Of a stretch of DNA of 64,000 nt, positions 44,094 to 51,576 are shown piece after piece (the stretch's first letter is position 1; each line of letters opens with the position of its first letter). Under the pieces are notes generated by a model that ran no database searches, was not told where the DNA came from, and saw only the letters and a list, made by a program, of their open reading frames with translations. The stretch spans positions 1,922,001-1,986,000 of the forward strand of contig NC_014844.1 in NCBI RefSeq assembly GCF_000176915.2, given 5' to 3'. Source of the stretch: Pseudodesulfovibrio aespoeensis Aspo-2. Its GTDB lineage: Bacteria; Desulfobacterota; Desulfovibrionia; Desulfovibrionales; Desulfovibrionaceae. The position numbers and the translations under genes were made by a program.

Positions 44094-44597
44094 TTAGTCG
44101 ACTTTCTTGAGATACATGAGCTTGGATTCAAGCTCCTCGACCTTGTTTTTCTCCGGATCGCTCATTTCGAGCATCTCCAGGTGGGACTTGAGCAGCCCTT
44201 TGAGCTGCACCTCGAACTGCACGCGCCGACGCTTGAGGTCCTCGATCTCCTCGTGGATCTGGGCGAGCCGGTTGTGGCCCTTCTGGACGGTGGAGTCGGC
44301 CTTGGCGCGGGCCTCGTCCAGGATCAGCTGGGCCTCCCTGGTGGCGGCCACCTTGAGGTCGTCCACCATCTTCTGGGTGCTCATGAGGGTGTCGCGCAGG
44401 GTTTCGTCGCGCTGGCGATACTCCTTGAGCGACTGCTCCATCTGCTTGATCTTCTTGCGCATCGATTTTTGCGCATCGGCAGACTCGCCCAGGACTTCGG
44501 CCAGCTCCAGCAGGAACTGCTCCACCTCCATGCGCGAATAGCCGAACACACCTCTCGAAAACTGCTTGTTGAGCAAATCGATCTTGGAAACGGTCAC
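44094..44597 (-). CDS. divIVA: DivIVA-domain protein
   Basis: 167 residues. The N-terminal membrane-curvature-sensing domain is SKIDLLNKQFSRGVFGYSRMEVEQFLLELAE; the rest is a long coiled coil (MRKKIKQMEQSLKEYRQRDETLRD, AQLILDEARAKADSTVQKGH). In Gram-positives DivIVA marks poles and septa; in delta-proteobacteria the role is uncertain. The GTG start has GGGAGG upstream. It lies between yggT and yggU, an arrangement like the ylm-divIVA region beside cell-division genes in Firmicutes. Confidence 0.9.
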   Translation of the reverse strand: MTVSKIDLLNKQFSRGVFGYSRMEVEQFLLELAEVLGESADAQKSMRKKIKQMEQSLKEYRQRDETLRDTLMSTQKMVDDLKVAATREAQLILDEARAKADSTVQKGHNRLAQIHEEIEDLKRRRVQFEVQLKGLLKSHLEMLEMSDPEKNKVEELESKLMYLKKVD

Positions 44598-44621
44598 GAC
44601 AAACCTCCCTGATTTAAGGAG

Positions 44622-44930
44622 TTACATCATGGGGCCGCTGCCCATTGAATAGGCAAGGCGCAGGAGATTGCCGACCACGACGATCTCGCACACCTTGATG
44701 GCCAGGATGACGATGATGGGCGAAAGGTCGAACCCGCCCACCACGGCAAAGGGTATCCAGCTTCGAATCTTGTAGAAGACCGGCTCGGTGATGCCGCGCA
44801 GGAAACGCACGATGGGGTTGTAGGGATCGGGATTCACCCAGGAAAGCAGGGCGGAAATGATGACGATCCAGAAGTAGGCGTTGAGAACGATGCCGAGAAC
44901 GGTTGCGATAGCGCGGACAATCAAGTCCAT
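44622..44930 (-). CDS. YggT-family integral membrane protein
   Basis: 102 residues with two membrane segments (IATVLGIVLNAYFWIVIISALLSW and LSPIIVILAIKVCEIVVVGNLL) and the conserved NPDPYNPIVRFLRGITEPVFYKIR between them. YggT/YlmG proteins are linked to osmotic protection and cell or organelle division. The ATG at 44930 with GGAGG upstream is preferred to a longer frame. divIVA follows after 24 bases. Confidence 0.92.
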   Translation of the reverse strand: MDLIVRAIATVLGIVLNAYFWIVIISALLSWVNPDPYNPIVRFLRGITEPVFYKIRSWIPFAVVGGFDLSPIIVILAIKVCEIVVVGNLLRLAYSMGSGPMM

Positions 44931-45019
44931 GAAGCCTCCAGAAAGACAGGATAATTTTCCGTATCCGCCAATGATGTCAATGGTGTTAATTTCGCACACC
45001 AGGGTGCAAGAATCAAGTC

Positions 45020-45700
45020 CTAATGCGTGGGCAGCAGCCCTTTGTAGCTGCGCTGCATGGCCGCCTTGATCTCCCAGAAACTCTCGATGTGCACCTGGGC
45101 CTGGAGGGTCGCGTCGCGATAGGCCCAGAAGCGGACCCCGGCGGCCCTGGCCGTCTTCTCGTCAACGTGGGAGTCGCCGATGTAGGCCACTTCCTGCGGA
45201 GCAAGCCGGTGGGCGGTCATGATCCGGTGCACGCCTTCGGGGTGGGGTTTGGGCGTGGCCACCTTGCCCGAGGTGATGACCGGGAAGAAGAACCCCTCAA
45301 GGTCCATGAGCTTGAGGATCATGCCCATGCTGTCGGTGCGGCTGGTGTTCACGGCCAGCTTGAAGCCCGCGTTGCGCAGCCACCACAGGAATTCCCGGAT
45401 GCCCTCGGAACGCTTGAGATAAGGAAGAAGCGTCTTGGCGTCGAACTCCTGGACAACGGCCCACGCCTGCCGGAACAGCTCGCCCGGCGCGATGAACCGG
45501 ATCGAGTCCTTGTGGGTGCGGGTGTGGACGTAGGACTTCTCCTCGTCGGTCAGGGGCGGCAGGCCGAGCCGCTCCTTGATCATGCCGTAGTAGCGCATGT
45601 TGGCCTCAAAGGAGTCTATGAGCACCCCGTCGCAGTCGAAAATGATGCACTTGAGTCCCCGCAACAGGCAGGGATTCATGAGTTGGTTGGCCAGGGCCAT
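45020..45700 (-). CDS. HAD-superfamily hydrolase (phosphoglycolate-phosphatase-like)
   Basis: 226 residues. Motif I is FDCDGVLIDS (nucleophile Asp22, acid Asp24), motif II VNTSR, motif III lysine around SGKVATPKPHPE and motif IV VAYIGDSHVDEKTARAAG. The helical cap between I and II is typical of the Gph/PGMB class. Phosphoglycolate or another small sugar phosphate is a likely substrate but unproven. GAGGAG lies six bases before the ATG, and the preceding gene ends 15 bases upstream. Confidence 0.87.
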   Translation of the reverse strand: MALANQLMNPCLLRGLKCIIFDCDGVLIDSFEANMRYYGMIKERLGLPPLTDEEKSYVHTRTHKDSIRFIAPGELFRQAWAVVQEFDAKTLLPYLKRSEGIREFLWWLRNAGFKLAVNTSRTDSMGMILKLMDLEGFFFPVITSGKVATPKPHPEGVHRIMTAHRLAPQEVAYIGDSHVDEKTARAAGVRFWAYRDATLQAQVHIESFWEIKAAMQRSYKGLLPTH

Positions 45701-45715
45701 GCTGTCTCCTCGTGG

Positions 45716-46516
45716 CTAGCTTATGATGGCGACACAGAGGTCGCGGTCGGCTGCGGGCATCGCCTCCGAGGCCTTGCGCCGCCCGGCCAGCCGCCAGGCG
45801 GGCAGTGTGGCCGCGCGTGCGCCATGGGGCAGTCCGAGTCCGGGGTCCGCCAGTTCAAAGGGCAGGCCGTCCGCCAGCCAGGACGCGATGATACCCTGAT
45901 CGGCGCAGACAAGGACCGCGTCGCCGGGCAGGAACACGGGCAGCGCCTCGACCATGCGCTGCCACGGCAGGGGTATGGCCTGCCCGTCGGGCACGCCGCC
46001 GATGTGGCTGTGGGCTTGGCCCAGGGTGACCATGCGCTCCTCGCCCCGGTCCTCGTCGTCCAGACCAAGGGTGGTGTCCATGGACCTCCACGAATCGCGC
46101 ACGCCCTGCTCCAGACCCTGAAGCTCAATCATCTTCTCCTCGAAGAACCAGCCCAGAAGCAGGACGAACTGGGCCTGGGCGCGGGCCGCCTTGGCAGCGC
46201 GCTCCTCCACCGCCCCCTCGCCGTCGCCAAAACGCTGAAGGAGCTGGGCCTGGATGGAGGACGGCGTCCCGTCATAGAATTCGTCCGGGGTCGTGGCCCC
46301 GAAATACGCCATCTCGGCAGGATCCTTGAACTGCTCGCCAAAGCTGATGCAGTCGCGGATGAGCGAAGCCGCGGTCCTGGGGTCAAGGGGCAGGCCTTCG
46401 GGCCTGAATCCGTTCTCCGACACGGCCTCGGTCATGCCCGGATCGAAGAATCGCAGCCCCGGCACGGGAGCAGCCGGGAAAAGAATCGGGTGCATATGGG
46501 GAAATGACAGCAGCAT
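45716..46516 (-). CDS. Conserved protein of unknown function (266 aa)
   Basis: I do not recognise a family. The product is cytosolic-looking, 266 residues, with many acidic and Arg/Ala segments and no signal peptide (MLLSFPHMHPILFPAAPVPGLRF). A helical middle (ERAAKAARAQAQFVLLLGWFFEEKMIELQG) is followed by Trp/Pro-rich WQRMVEALPVFLPGDAVLVCADQ. Its start at 46516 has GAGGAG eight bases upstream. It is the second gene of the run leading to ilvC, following a cysteine-rich protein by 11 bases; the two are probably functionally linked. Confidence 0.7.
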   Translation of the reverse strand: MLLSFPHMHPILFPAAPVPGLRFFDPGMTEAVSENGFRPEGLPLDPRTAASLIRDCISFGEQFKDPAEMAYFGATTPDEFYDGTPSSIQAQLLQRFGDGEGAVEERAAKAARAQAQFVLLLGWFFEEKMIELQGLEQGVRDSWRSMDTTLGLDDEDRGEERMVTLGQAHSHIGGVPDGQAIPLPWQRMVEALPVFLPGDAVLVCADQGIIASWLADGLPFELADPGLGLPHGARAATLPAWRLAGRRKASEAMPAADRDLCVAIIS

Positions 46517-46527
46517 GGAACGGCTCC

Positions 46528-46917
46528 TCACTTCGATTGACTGGGTTCTCTATTCGCTTCAGGAAGTTGGAAATGGCGACACCGGCCCTCGCACACCGGG
46601 AGCGCCAGGCGGCAGATCCCCTCGCACACATGGGCGCAGGCTGGTGATTCGGCCTCGCGGCACAGGGCGTAGCCCTCGCAGTCGAAGCTCCGGGCAACGC
46701 GCTCGAACCGGCGCTCCCACAGATCGGGCGCAACGTCCTGGCCCACGCCGAAAAGCTCGGCCCGGACCAGGAAGTCGTCAAAGGCCGACTCCCAGCGCAT
46801 GAGCACCCGGCACCGCCACGCCAGGGAGTATCCCGGATTGAGATGCTCCTCGTAGAGGCAACGCCCCATGGTATGATGCCGGCACAAAGCCCCCGGCATG
46901 GGCAGGATGTCAGCCAT
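46528..46917 (-). CDS. Cysteine-rich protein of unknown function (129 aa)
   Basis: Ten cysteines in 129 residues: C12, C20 and C36 with nearby His14/His15 (ALCRHHTMGRCLYEEHLNPG), then a cluster C80, C86, C94, C98, C102, C109, C113 (C-x5-C-x7-C-x3-C-x3-C-x6-C-x3-C). The pattern suggests metal or iron-sulfur binding in the cytosol; there is no signal peptide. I cannot match it to a named family. GGGAG precedes the ATG. It is the first gene of the ten-gene minus-strand run and faces tatA across about 200 bases. Confidence 0.65.
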   Translation of the reverse strand: MADILPMPGALCRHHTMGRCLYEEHLNPGYSLAWRCRVLMRWESAFDDFLVRAELFGVGQDVAPDLWERRFERVARSFDCEGYALCREAESPACAHVCEGICRLALPVCEGRCRHFQLPEANREPSQSK

Positions 46918-47046
46918 GGCTCTCCCTCAAGGCCGCCCGCGGGCCGCCCTCCACATCGTCTGGAAGGTGTAAGGCCCTGACGGGCAATTGTAAAGGCGCA
47001 ACAGGATGGCACCCCACCCCGCTGTCATGAGAAAAGAGCCATCTTC

Positions 47047-47075
47047 TTGACCTGACAATGACGGGGGTGTATAGC
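47047..47075 (+). promoter_or_regulatory. Candidate sigma70-type promoter of tatA
   Basis: TTGACC (47047-47052), exactly 17 bases, TATAGC (47070-47075), with a leader of about 42 bases to the tatA ATG. Confidence 0.55.
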
Positions 47076-47123
47076 CCTGACAATTCACGGCTTGAAGAAT
47101 CAACACCATTTGGAGGCTTTCTT

Positions 47124-47327
47124 ATGATCGGCGGATTCGGAGTATGGGAACTGTTGATTATCCTGGTCATCGTGCTGGTCATCTTTGGCGCCAAGAAACT
47201 GCCCGAAATCGGCGGCGGCATCGGCAAGGCCATCAGCAACTTCAAGAAGGCCACCAACGAACCCGATGAAATTGATATCACCCCGAAATCAGAAGAAAAG
47301 AAAGATACAGACGAGAAGAAAGACTAG
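47124..47327 (+). CDS. tatA: Sec-independent protein translocase TatA
   Basis: 67 residues: a short N terminus ([10 protein letters not shown]), one membrane helix ([21 protein letters not shown]), an amphipathic helix ([14 protein letters not shown]) and an acidic-basic tail. The FG-x-x-KLPE hinge is the family mark. It forms the pore for folded twin-arginine substrates such as periplasmic hydrogenases or reductases. GGAGG is upstream. It is monocistronic here; tatB/tatC are not in the window. Confidence 0.95.
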   Translation: MIGGFGVWELLIILVIVLVIFGAKKLPEIGGGIGKAISNFKKATNEPDEIDITPKSEEKKDTDEKKD

Positions 47328-47359
47328 ACTCACAGAACGACCCGCGTCGGACTTTTCAT

Positions 47360-47392
47360 GCCCGGCTGCCTTGGCAGCCGGGCTTTATTTTC
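47360..47392 (+). terminator. Terminator of tatA
   Basis: Arms GCCCGGCTGCC/GGCAGCCGGGC, 11 bp, a two-base TT centre (so the innermost pairs open), then TTTATTTT. Confidence 0.9.
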
Positions 47393-47421
47393 GCCCTTTC
47401 CCAGACCGAGACCGCAAACGA

Positions 47422-47456
47422 ACAAGCCCCCGAAGCCAACGGCTCCGGGGGCTTGT
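47422..47456 (-). terminator. Terminator of the exported-protein pair
   Basis: Arms ACAAGCCCCCG/CGGGGGCTTGT with inner GCC/GGC pairing, placed just after the 47477 stop on the minus strand and followed by TTCGTTT. Confidence 0.75.
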
Positions 47457-47476
47457 CTCAAATAAACGTGGAACCG

Positions 47477-48379
47477 CTAGCGTCCGACCTGCTGCGTCAA
47501 CTGGTGGCTCAGGCCGCGCTGGGGCAGGTAGCCGAGCAGCAGCGAATCGAGCCGCTCGCCGCTGATGACGCGCACACTCCAGCTCGCGCCGACCCCGGAG
47601 GACTGCATGTCCAATTCCACCAGCTCCACCTCCTGCACCGCAGAGTCCCACTCGCGGAGCACACGGTCGAACTCCAGGGCCGCATCGGGCGAAAACCAGC
47701 CAACCACGGACAGTTCGTAGTGATTGGTCCTGGCATCCCTGACCTCGGCCCTGGTGAAATAGTGGCCCCAGATGTCGAACCAGACCACGGACAAATCCTT
47801 GCCATGGGCTGTCCAGGTGCGGTTGTCCGAGTCGAGCCGGGCCGTGTAGGCATTGCCTGCCCCCTTTTCCAGAACAAGCACGGGCGAGGTCACGGACTCC
47901 TGCCGGATGCCGGACAGGGCCACGAGGCCCGCGAGGGTGGCGCGCTCCTCGTCGCCCAGGTTCTGCGGCAGGGTCAGGGATGCGGGCTGGGGCGCGAGCA
48001 CGGTGGCCATCAAACCCATGCGCTTCAGACCGTCGCGCAGCGCGGTCTTGTCAATGATCACGTCGAGGTTGAGGATCAGCCCGGCGTCTATGGCCTCGGA
48101 AGAGAGGATATTGTAACCCTGAACATAGGGCTTGGAGTAATCGACCATGTACCGGCGGAAAAACTCTGCCCTGGCCTCGTCAAGCTCTGCCGGGAGCATC
48201 AGGCGGGCCTCGTCGAGCACGGCCTGGGCAAACCCCTCGGCCATGGCCCGGTTGCGCAGCTCCATGGGCGAGACCCCGGCCTCGCCCGGCTTGAACACCC
48301 GCACGCTGGTCGCGTTCGCAACACCGGCACACAGGCACAGCCCCAGGAGAGCCGTCAAAAATATCCGAATCATCCGCAT
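47477..48379 (-). CDS. Exported protein of unknown function (300 aa)
   Basis: Signal peptide MRMIRIFLTALLGLCLCAGVANA, probably cleaved after ANA. The mature part begins TSVRVFKPGEAGVSPMELRNRAMAEG; a 'rename-and-repeat' helix such as GFAQAVLDEARLMLP, then YSKPYVQGYNILSSE and beta-rich segments (LSVVWFDIWGHYFT, ASWSVRVISGERLDSLL) follow. The layout vaguely resembles DUF2066-like periplasmic proteins, but I cannot name it. The start choice between 48385 (ATGA overlap with the upstream stop) and 48379 (better ribosome-site spacing) is unsettled. Co-transcribed with the exported protein upstream. Confidence 0.72.
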   Translation of the reverse strand: MRMIRIFLTALLGLCLCAGVANATSVRVFKPGEAGVSPMELRNRAMAEGFAQAVLDEARLMLPAELDEARAEFFRRYMVDYSKPYVQGYNILSSEAIDAGLILNLDVIIDKTALRDGLKRMGLMATVLAPQPASLTLPQNLGDEERATLAGLVALSGIRQESVTSPVLVLEKGAGNAYTARLDSDNRTWTAHGKDLSVVWFDIWGHYFTRAEVRDARTNHYELSVVGWFSPDAALEFDRVLREWDSAVQEVELVELDMQSSGVGASWSVRVISGERLDSLLLGYLPQRGLSHQLTQQVGR

Positions 48380-48381
48380 GC

Positions 48382-49371
48382 TCATTCCTCTTTCGCGGGC
48401 TGCCCCGCGCCGGATTCCCCGGATTCGATTGCAAAGGGCTGCGCACCGGGCGCGTCCGCAGACCCGGCAGGCGGATCAAGGACGATGACCACGCGGCAGT
48501 TGTCCACCGCGTCGCCCACCTGCATCATGGCCCTGACAAGACGGGCCATGGGCGACGAAATAACAAGATCGGTCCGCCACGAACCAAAGGTGCTCAGGGC
48601 GCGCACCACCAGCGGCCTGTCCCCCACACGCTCCCGGAGCGACGCGGGATCGTCGGTGACGGCATAGGCGGCCACACCCTTGTCTATGGCATTGGCCCGG
48701 CTGACCAGGAACGGTCCATAGGCCCCAAGGCCGTCCTGCCCATAAATGACCGGAGCCAGAGCCGGAGTGACCTGCAACCCGCGGGCGTCCACGATCACGC
48801 CGGTATAACCCGCAGTGCCCACGCCCGCCTCTTCAGGCACTTGGTCGACAAAGGCCATGTTCTGCTCCATGGAGGTGGACATCCTGGGCGCGATGCCGCT
48901 CTGGAACTGGATGGTGGTGGGCAGGATGACCTCGGCCAGCTTGCCCCGGAGACGCTCGAAGACGCGGATGTCACCGGCCTCGCCGACCGCGGTCGGACGC
49001 TCCAGGGGTGAGTTCTGGACAATGCCGCGCACTCGGGCCGTGGCGTCCTCTTCGTCGGCCAGATAGGCGCTCACCGTGCCCCTGGCGTCGATGCGCACGG
49101 CCAGGATCATGTCGATCAACTGCTTGCGCGCCTGGGTGGCGGCAAGACGCAGCGCGAACGAGGAGGATTCGCCGCCAACATCGATGCCGCTCTCCCCGTC
49201 TGTCCCATCACCGGCATGGCCGCCGAGCGGGCGCACCACCGCCACCTCGCCGCTGCCCCAGGCAATGGTCCCCCCATCGCCCACCGGCTGGACATAGCCC
49301 TGCAAGGCCCAAGCCCAGGCCGGAAGCGCGAGGATCATCGTCAGGACAAGAAAAAACCGCAGTGAATGCAT
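48382..49371 (-). CDS. Exported protein of unknown function (329 aa), LPP20/FlgO-like segment
   Basis: Signal peptide MHSLRFFLVLTMILALPAWAWA. The mature N terminus LQGYVQPVGDGGTIAWGSGEVAVVRPL is followed by an LPP20-like helix-strand element, LRLAATQARKQLIDMILAVRI, and later LVVRALSTFGSWRTDLVISSP and VVIVLDPPAG. Proteins with such elements occur in outer-membrane or flagellar accessory complexes, but this is only a resemblance. ATG 49371 is chosen over a TTG at 49380. A 14-bp tandem repeat lies 17 bases upstream. Confidence 0.7.
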   Translation of the reverse strand: MHSLRFFLVLTMILALPAWAWALQGYVQPVGDGGTIAWGSGEVAVVRPLGGHAGDGTDGESGIDVGGESSSFALRLAATQARKQLIDMILAVRIDARGTVSAYLADEEDATARVRGIVQNSPLERPTAVGEAGDIRVFERLRGKLAEVILPTTIQFQSGIAPRMSTSMEQNMAFVDQVPEEAGVGTAGYTGVIVDARGLQVTPALAPVIYGQDGLGAYGPFLVSRANAIDKGVAAYAVTDDPASLRERVGDRPLVVRALSTFGSWRTDLVISSPMARLVRAMMQVGDAVDNCRVVIVLDPPAGSADAPGAQPFAIESGESGAGQPAKEE

Positions 49372-49387
49372 ATGTCTCAAGCGTCCT

Positions 49388-49451
49388 TCCCAAGCTTTAA
49401 TCTCAAGCTTTTTTTCTCAAGCTTTTTTTCTCAAGCTTTTTTTCTCAAGCT
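49388..49451 (-). repeat. 14-bp tandem repeat with poly-T/A tracts
   Basis: CTCAAGC recurs at 49402, 49416, 49430 and 49444 with an exact 14-base period, joined by T7 runs (GCTTGAGAAAAAAA on the minus strand), plus a degenerate copy near 49390. It lies directly upstream of the 49371 gene, where its leader or promoter should be, and about 150 bases upstream of sixA on the other strand. Repeats of this kind expand and contract by slippage. Confidence 0.95.
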
Positions 49452-49596
49452 GCGCGGATCATGGTGCGGAAACCGCGCTCGGCTCCCGCAAAAGCAGTCA
49501 CGCATGTATCGTGCCTGCCGCTTTTCCGCAAGCCGCTTGCGGCAGCTCCGCCCGGATGCTAGCATGGCCGCACTGGGCAACTCAACAGGAGCCGCC

Positions 49597-50082
49597 ATGC
49601 ACATACACCTGATGCGACACGGCCAATGCCTGTCGCAGGAACTCAACCGCCACCAGCCACTCAGCCCCGTGGGCCGCGAGCAGACGATGAAAACGGCCAG
49701 GGCGGCACGTGCCCTTGGGTTGCGCTTCCAATTGATCGCGACCAGCTCCAAGGCCCGCGCGCTGCAAACCGCCGAGATCATGGCCGAGGCCACTGGCTAT
49801 CCCCTCTCCCGCATTGCCGTGACAGACGCCCTCAACCCCATGGCCCAGGCCGACGACACCCTTGACTTCATCAACGGATACGAAGGGTTGGATTCAATCC
49901 TCGTGACAGGCCACCTGCCCTCGCTGGCGGTGACCGCCGCCCAGTTGCTGGGCGTGAAGGGACTGGAGCTTTCCTTTGATAACAGCTGCCTGATGCAGAT
50001 AGTCGTGCCGAAAACCGGCGACAGGGGCATCCTCAACTGGCACCTCACCCCGATGCAACTGGGTCTGATCGCCGGGAGCTAA
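49597..50082 (+). CDS. sixA: Phosphohistidine phosphatase SixA
   Basis: 161-residue histidine-phosphatase-superfamily protein with the catalytic RHG at residues 7-9 (MHIHLMRHGQC), ATSSKARALQTAEIMAE, and the second catalytic histidine in LVTGHLPSLAVTAAQLLG. SixA removes phosphate from histidine of phosphotransfer proteins (ArcB, NPr). AGGAG is upstream. It converges on miaA with a four-base overlap of the 3' ends. The upstream 140 bases include a small CCGCAAG/CTTGCGG hairpin near 49526-49542. Confidence 0.9.
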   Translation: MHIHLMRHGQCLSQELNRHQPLSPVGREQTMKTARAARALGLRFQLIATSSKARALQTAEIMAEATGYPLSRIAVTDALNPMAQADDTLDFINGYEGLDSILVTGHLPSLAVTAAQLLGVKGLELSFDNSCLMQIVVPKTGDRGILNWHLTPMQLGLIAGS

Positions 50083-51050
50083 TCGTCCGGACCAACCTGC
50101 CGATTGGCCAGCCAGTCGGCCACGCAGTCGGCCACGCTCCCGCCATCCCCCGGCGCGAACCAGCGGATGCCGGGTTCCTTGGCGAACCACGTCAGCTGCC
50201 GTTTGGCATAGGCGCGGGTGTTGCGCACCCAAAGGGAACGCGCCTGCTCCAGGGTGGTTTCGCCGCGCAGATAGGCCAGCATCTCGGCGCAGCCGATGCC
50301 GGTCCAGCCCGGCGCTTCCGGGTCCGGACATTTGGCGTGGGCCCGCGTCGCCTCGTCCACGGCCCCGGCAGCCAGCATGGCGTCAACGCGTCCGGCCAGA
50401 TGCGGCTCCAACTCGTCGAGGGAGAGGCGCATGCCGATCTTGAGCGCGGCAAACGGCGCGGGCGTGTGCTCGCTGCTGGTGTGCCACCAGGTCATGGTCC
50501 GGCCCGTGGCCAGCAGCACCTCGGCAGCGCGGGCGTTGCGCTGGGTGTCGTTGGGATGAATCCTGGCCGCGTAGTCGGGATCGGCCTGCTCCAGTTCGGC
50601 ATGGAGCCGCTGCGGTCCCTCGGCCCGTATCCGTTCCAGCACGGCCCGGCGGATGTCCGCCGGAATCTCTGGGATGGGCGCCATGCCCGAAAGCAGCGAG
50701 CGCAGATACAGCCCGGTGCCGCCCACCAGGATGGGCAGCCGCCCCTGGTCGCGCACTCCGGCAATGGCCTCCATGGCCAGTTCCACAAACCGGGCCGCGG
50801 TCATCCGCTCGGTCAGCGGCAGGAACCCGTAGAGCAGGTGCGGGCAGGCCGCCCGCTCCTCCTGATCCGGCTGGGCCGTGATGATCGGAAAATCCGCGTA
50901 CACCTGACGCGAGTCGAAATTGATGACGCTGGCGGGCATGCGCCGGGCCACGGCAATGGCCGCGGCGGTCTTGCCCGTGCCCGTGGGGCCGAGCAGGCAG
51001 ATGATGGGCGGGACCAAGGCCGGGACGGCACTGGAAGACGACGCGGTCAC
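50079..51050 (-). CDS. miaA: tRNA dimethylallyltransferase MiaA
   Basis: Adds the isopentenyl group to A37 of UNN-decoding tRNAs. P-loop GPTGTGKT (21-28), INFDSRQVYADFPIITAQP, LVGGTGLYLRSLLSGMAPIP, and the C-terminal NTRAYAKRQLTWF. From GTG 51050 the protein has 323 residues, near the usual 305-320; a TTG at 51086 would add twelve unlike residues. The start lies just past the coaD stop, overlapping by none but within nine bases, so the four-gene unit MBL-rsmD-coaD-miaA is probably one transcript. Confidence 0.94.
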   Translation of the reverse strand: MTASSSSAVPALVPPIICLLGPTGTGKTAAAIAVARRMPASVINFDSRQVYADFPIITAQPDQEERAACPHLLYGFLPLTERMTAARFVELAMEAIAGVRDQGRLPILVGGTGLYLRSLLSGMAPIPEIPADIRRAVLERIRAEGPQRLHAELEQADPDYAARIHPNDTQRNARAAEVLLATGRTMTWWHTSSEHTPAPFAALKIGMRLSLDELEPHLAGRVDAMLAAGAVDEATRAHAKCPDPEAPGWTGIGCAEMLAYLRGETTLEQARSLWVRNTRAYAKRQLTWFAKEPGIRWFAPGDGGSVADCVADWLANRQVGPDD

Positions 51051-51057
51051 GACCGGC

Positions 51058-51576
51058 TCACACCCCTTCCCCGCAGCCGTATCCAAGGCCGAATTTGACG
51101 TTCAGGGCCTTGACCACCGGGCCGGGGACCAGCCCGCAGACATCGCCCCCGTACTGGGCCACTTCCTTGACGATGGTCGAACTGAGGTACATCCAGCGAA
51201 AATCGGTCATCATGAACACGGTCTCGATCTCGCGCCTGAGCTTGCGATTCATGAGCGCCATCTGGAACTCGTACTCGAAGTCGGACACGGCGCGCAGGCC
51301 GCGCATGATGACTCCCGCCCCCTTCTCTTCCACATAATCGATGAGCAGGCTGTCAAAGGGCTCGATGATGATGTGGGGGTCGTCGCGGAAGACCTCCCTG
51401 GCCAGGGCGACCCGCTCCTCCAGCGAAAAAAGCGTCTTCTTGGGCGTGCTTCCGGCAATGGCCAGGATGATCTCGTCAAAGACCTTGCGCCCGCGCCTGA
51501 TGAGGCTGACGTGGCCCATGGTCAAGGGGTCGAAGGTTCCGGGGTAGACTGCCAGCCGTGGGTTCAGTTCCGCCAT
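51058..51576 (-). CDS. coaD: Phosphopantetheine adenylyltransferase CoaD
   Basis: Penultimate step of CoA synthesis, adenylating 4'-phosphopantetheine. 172 residues: YPGTFDPLTMGHVSLIRRG (TFDP from residue 14, with the GH of the TxGH motif at 21-22), GLRAVSDFEYEFQMALMNRKL and YLSSTIVKEVAQYGGDV are hallmarks. AGGAT precedes the ATG at 51576, which lies within the last codons of rsmD (13-base overlap), so they are translationally coupled, a common rsmD-coaD arrangement. Confidence 0.97.
   Translation of the reverse strand: MAELNPRLAVYPGTFDPLTMGHVSLIRRGRKVFDEIILAIAGSTPKKTLFSLEERVALAREVFRDDPHIIIEPFDSLLIDYVEEKGAGVIMRGLRAVSDFEYEFQMALMNRKLRREIETVFMMTDFRWMYLSSTIVKEVAQYGGDVCGLVPGPVVKALNVKFGLGYGCGEGV

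Noticed and set aside
47342-47476. Two successive hairpins taken as a small RNA
   Set aside because: They are better explained as separate terminators for the convergent tatA and exported-protein transcripts.
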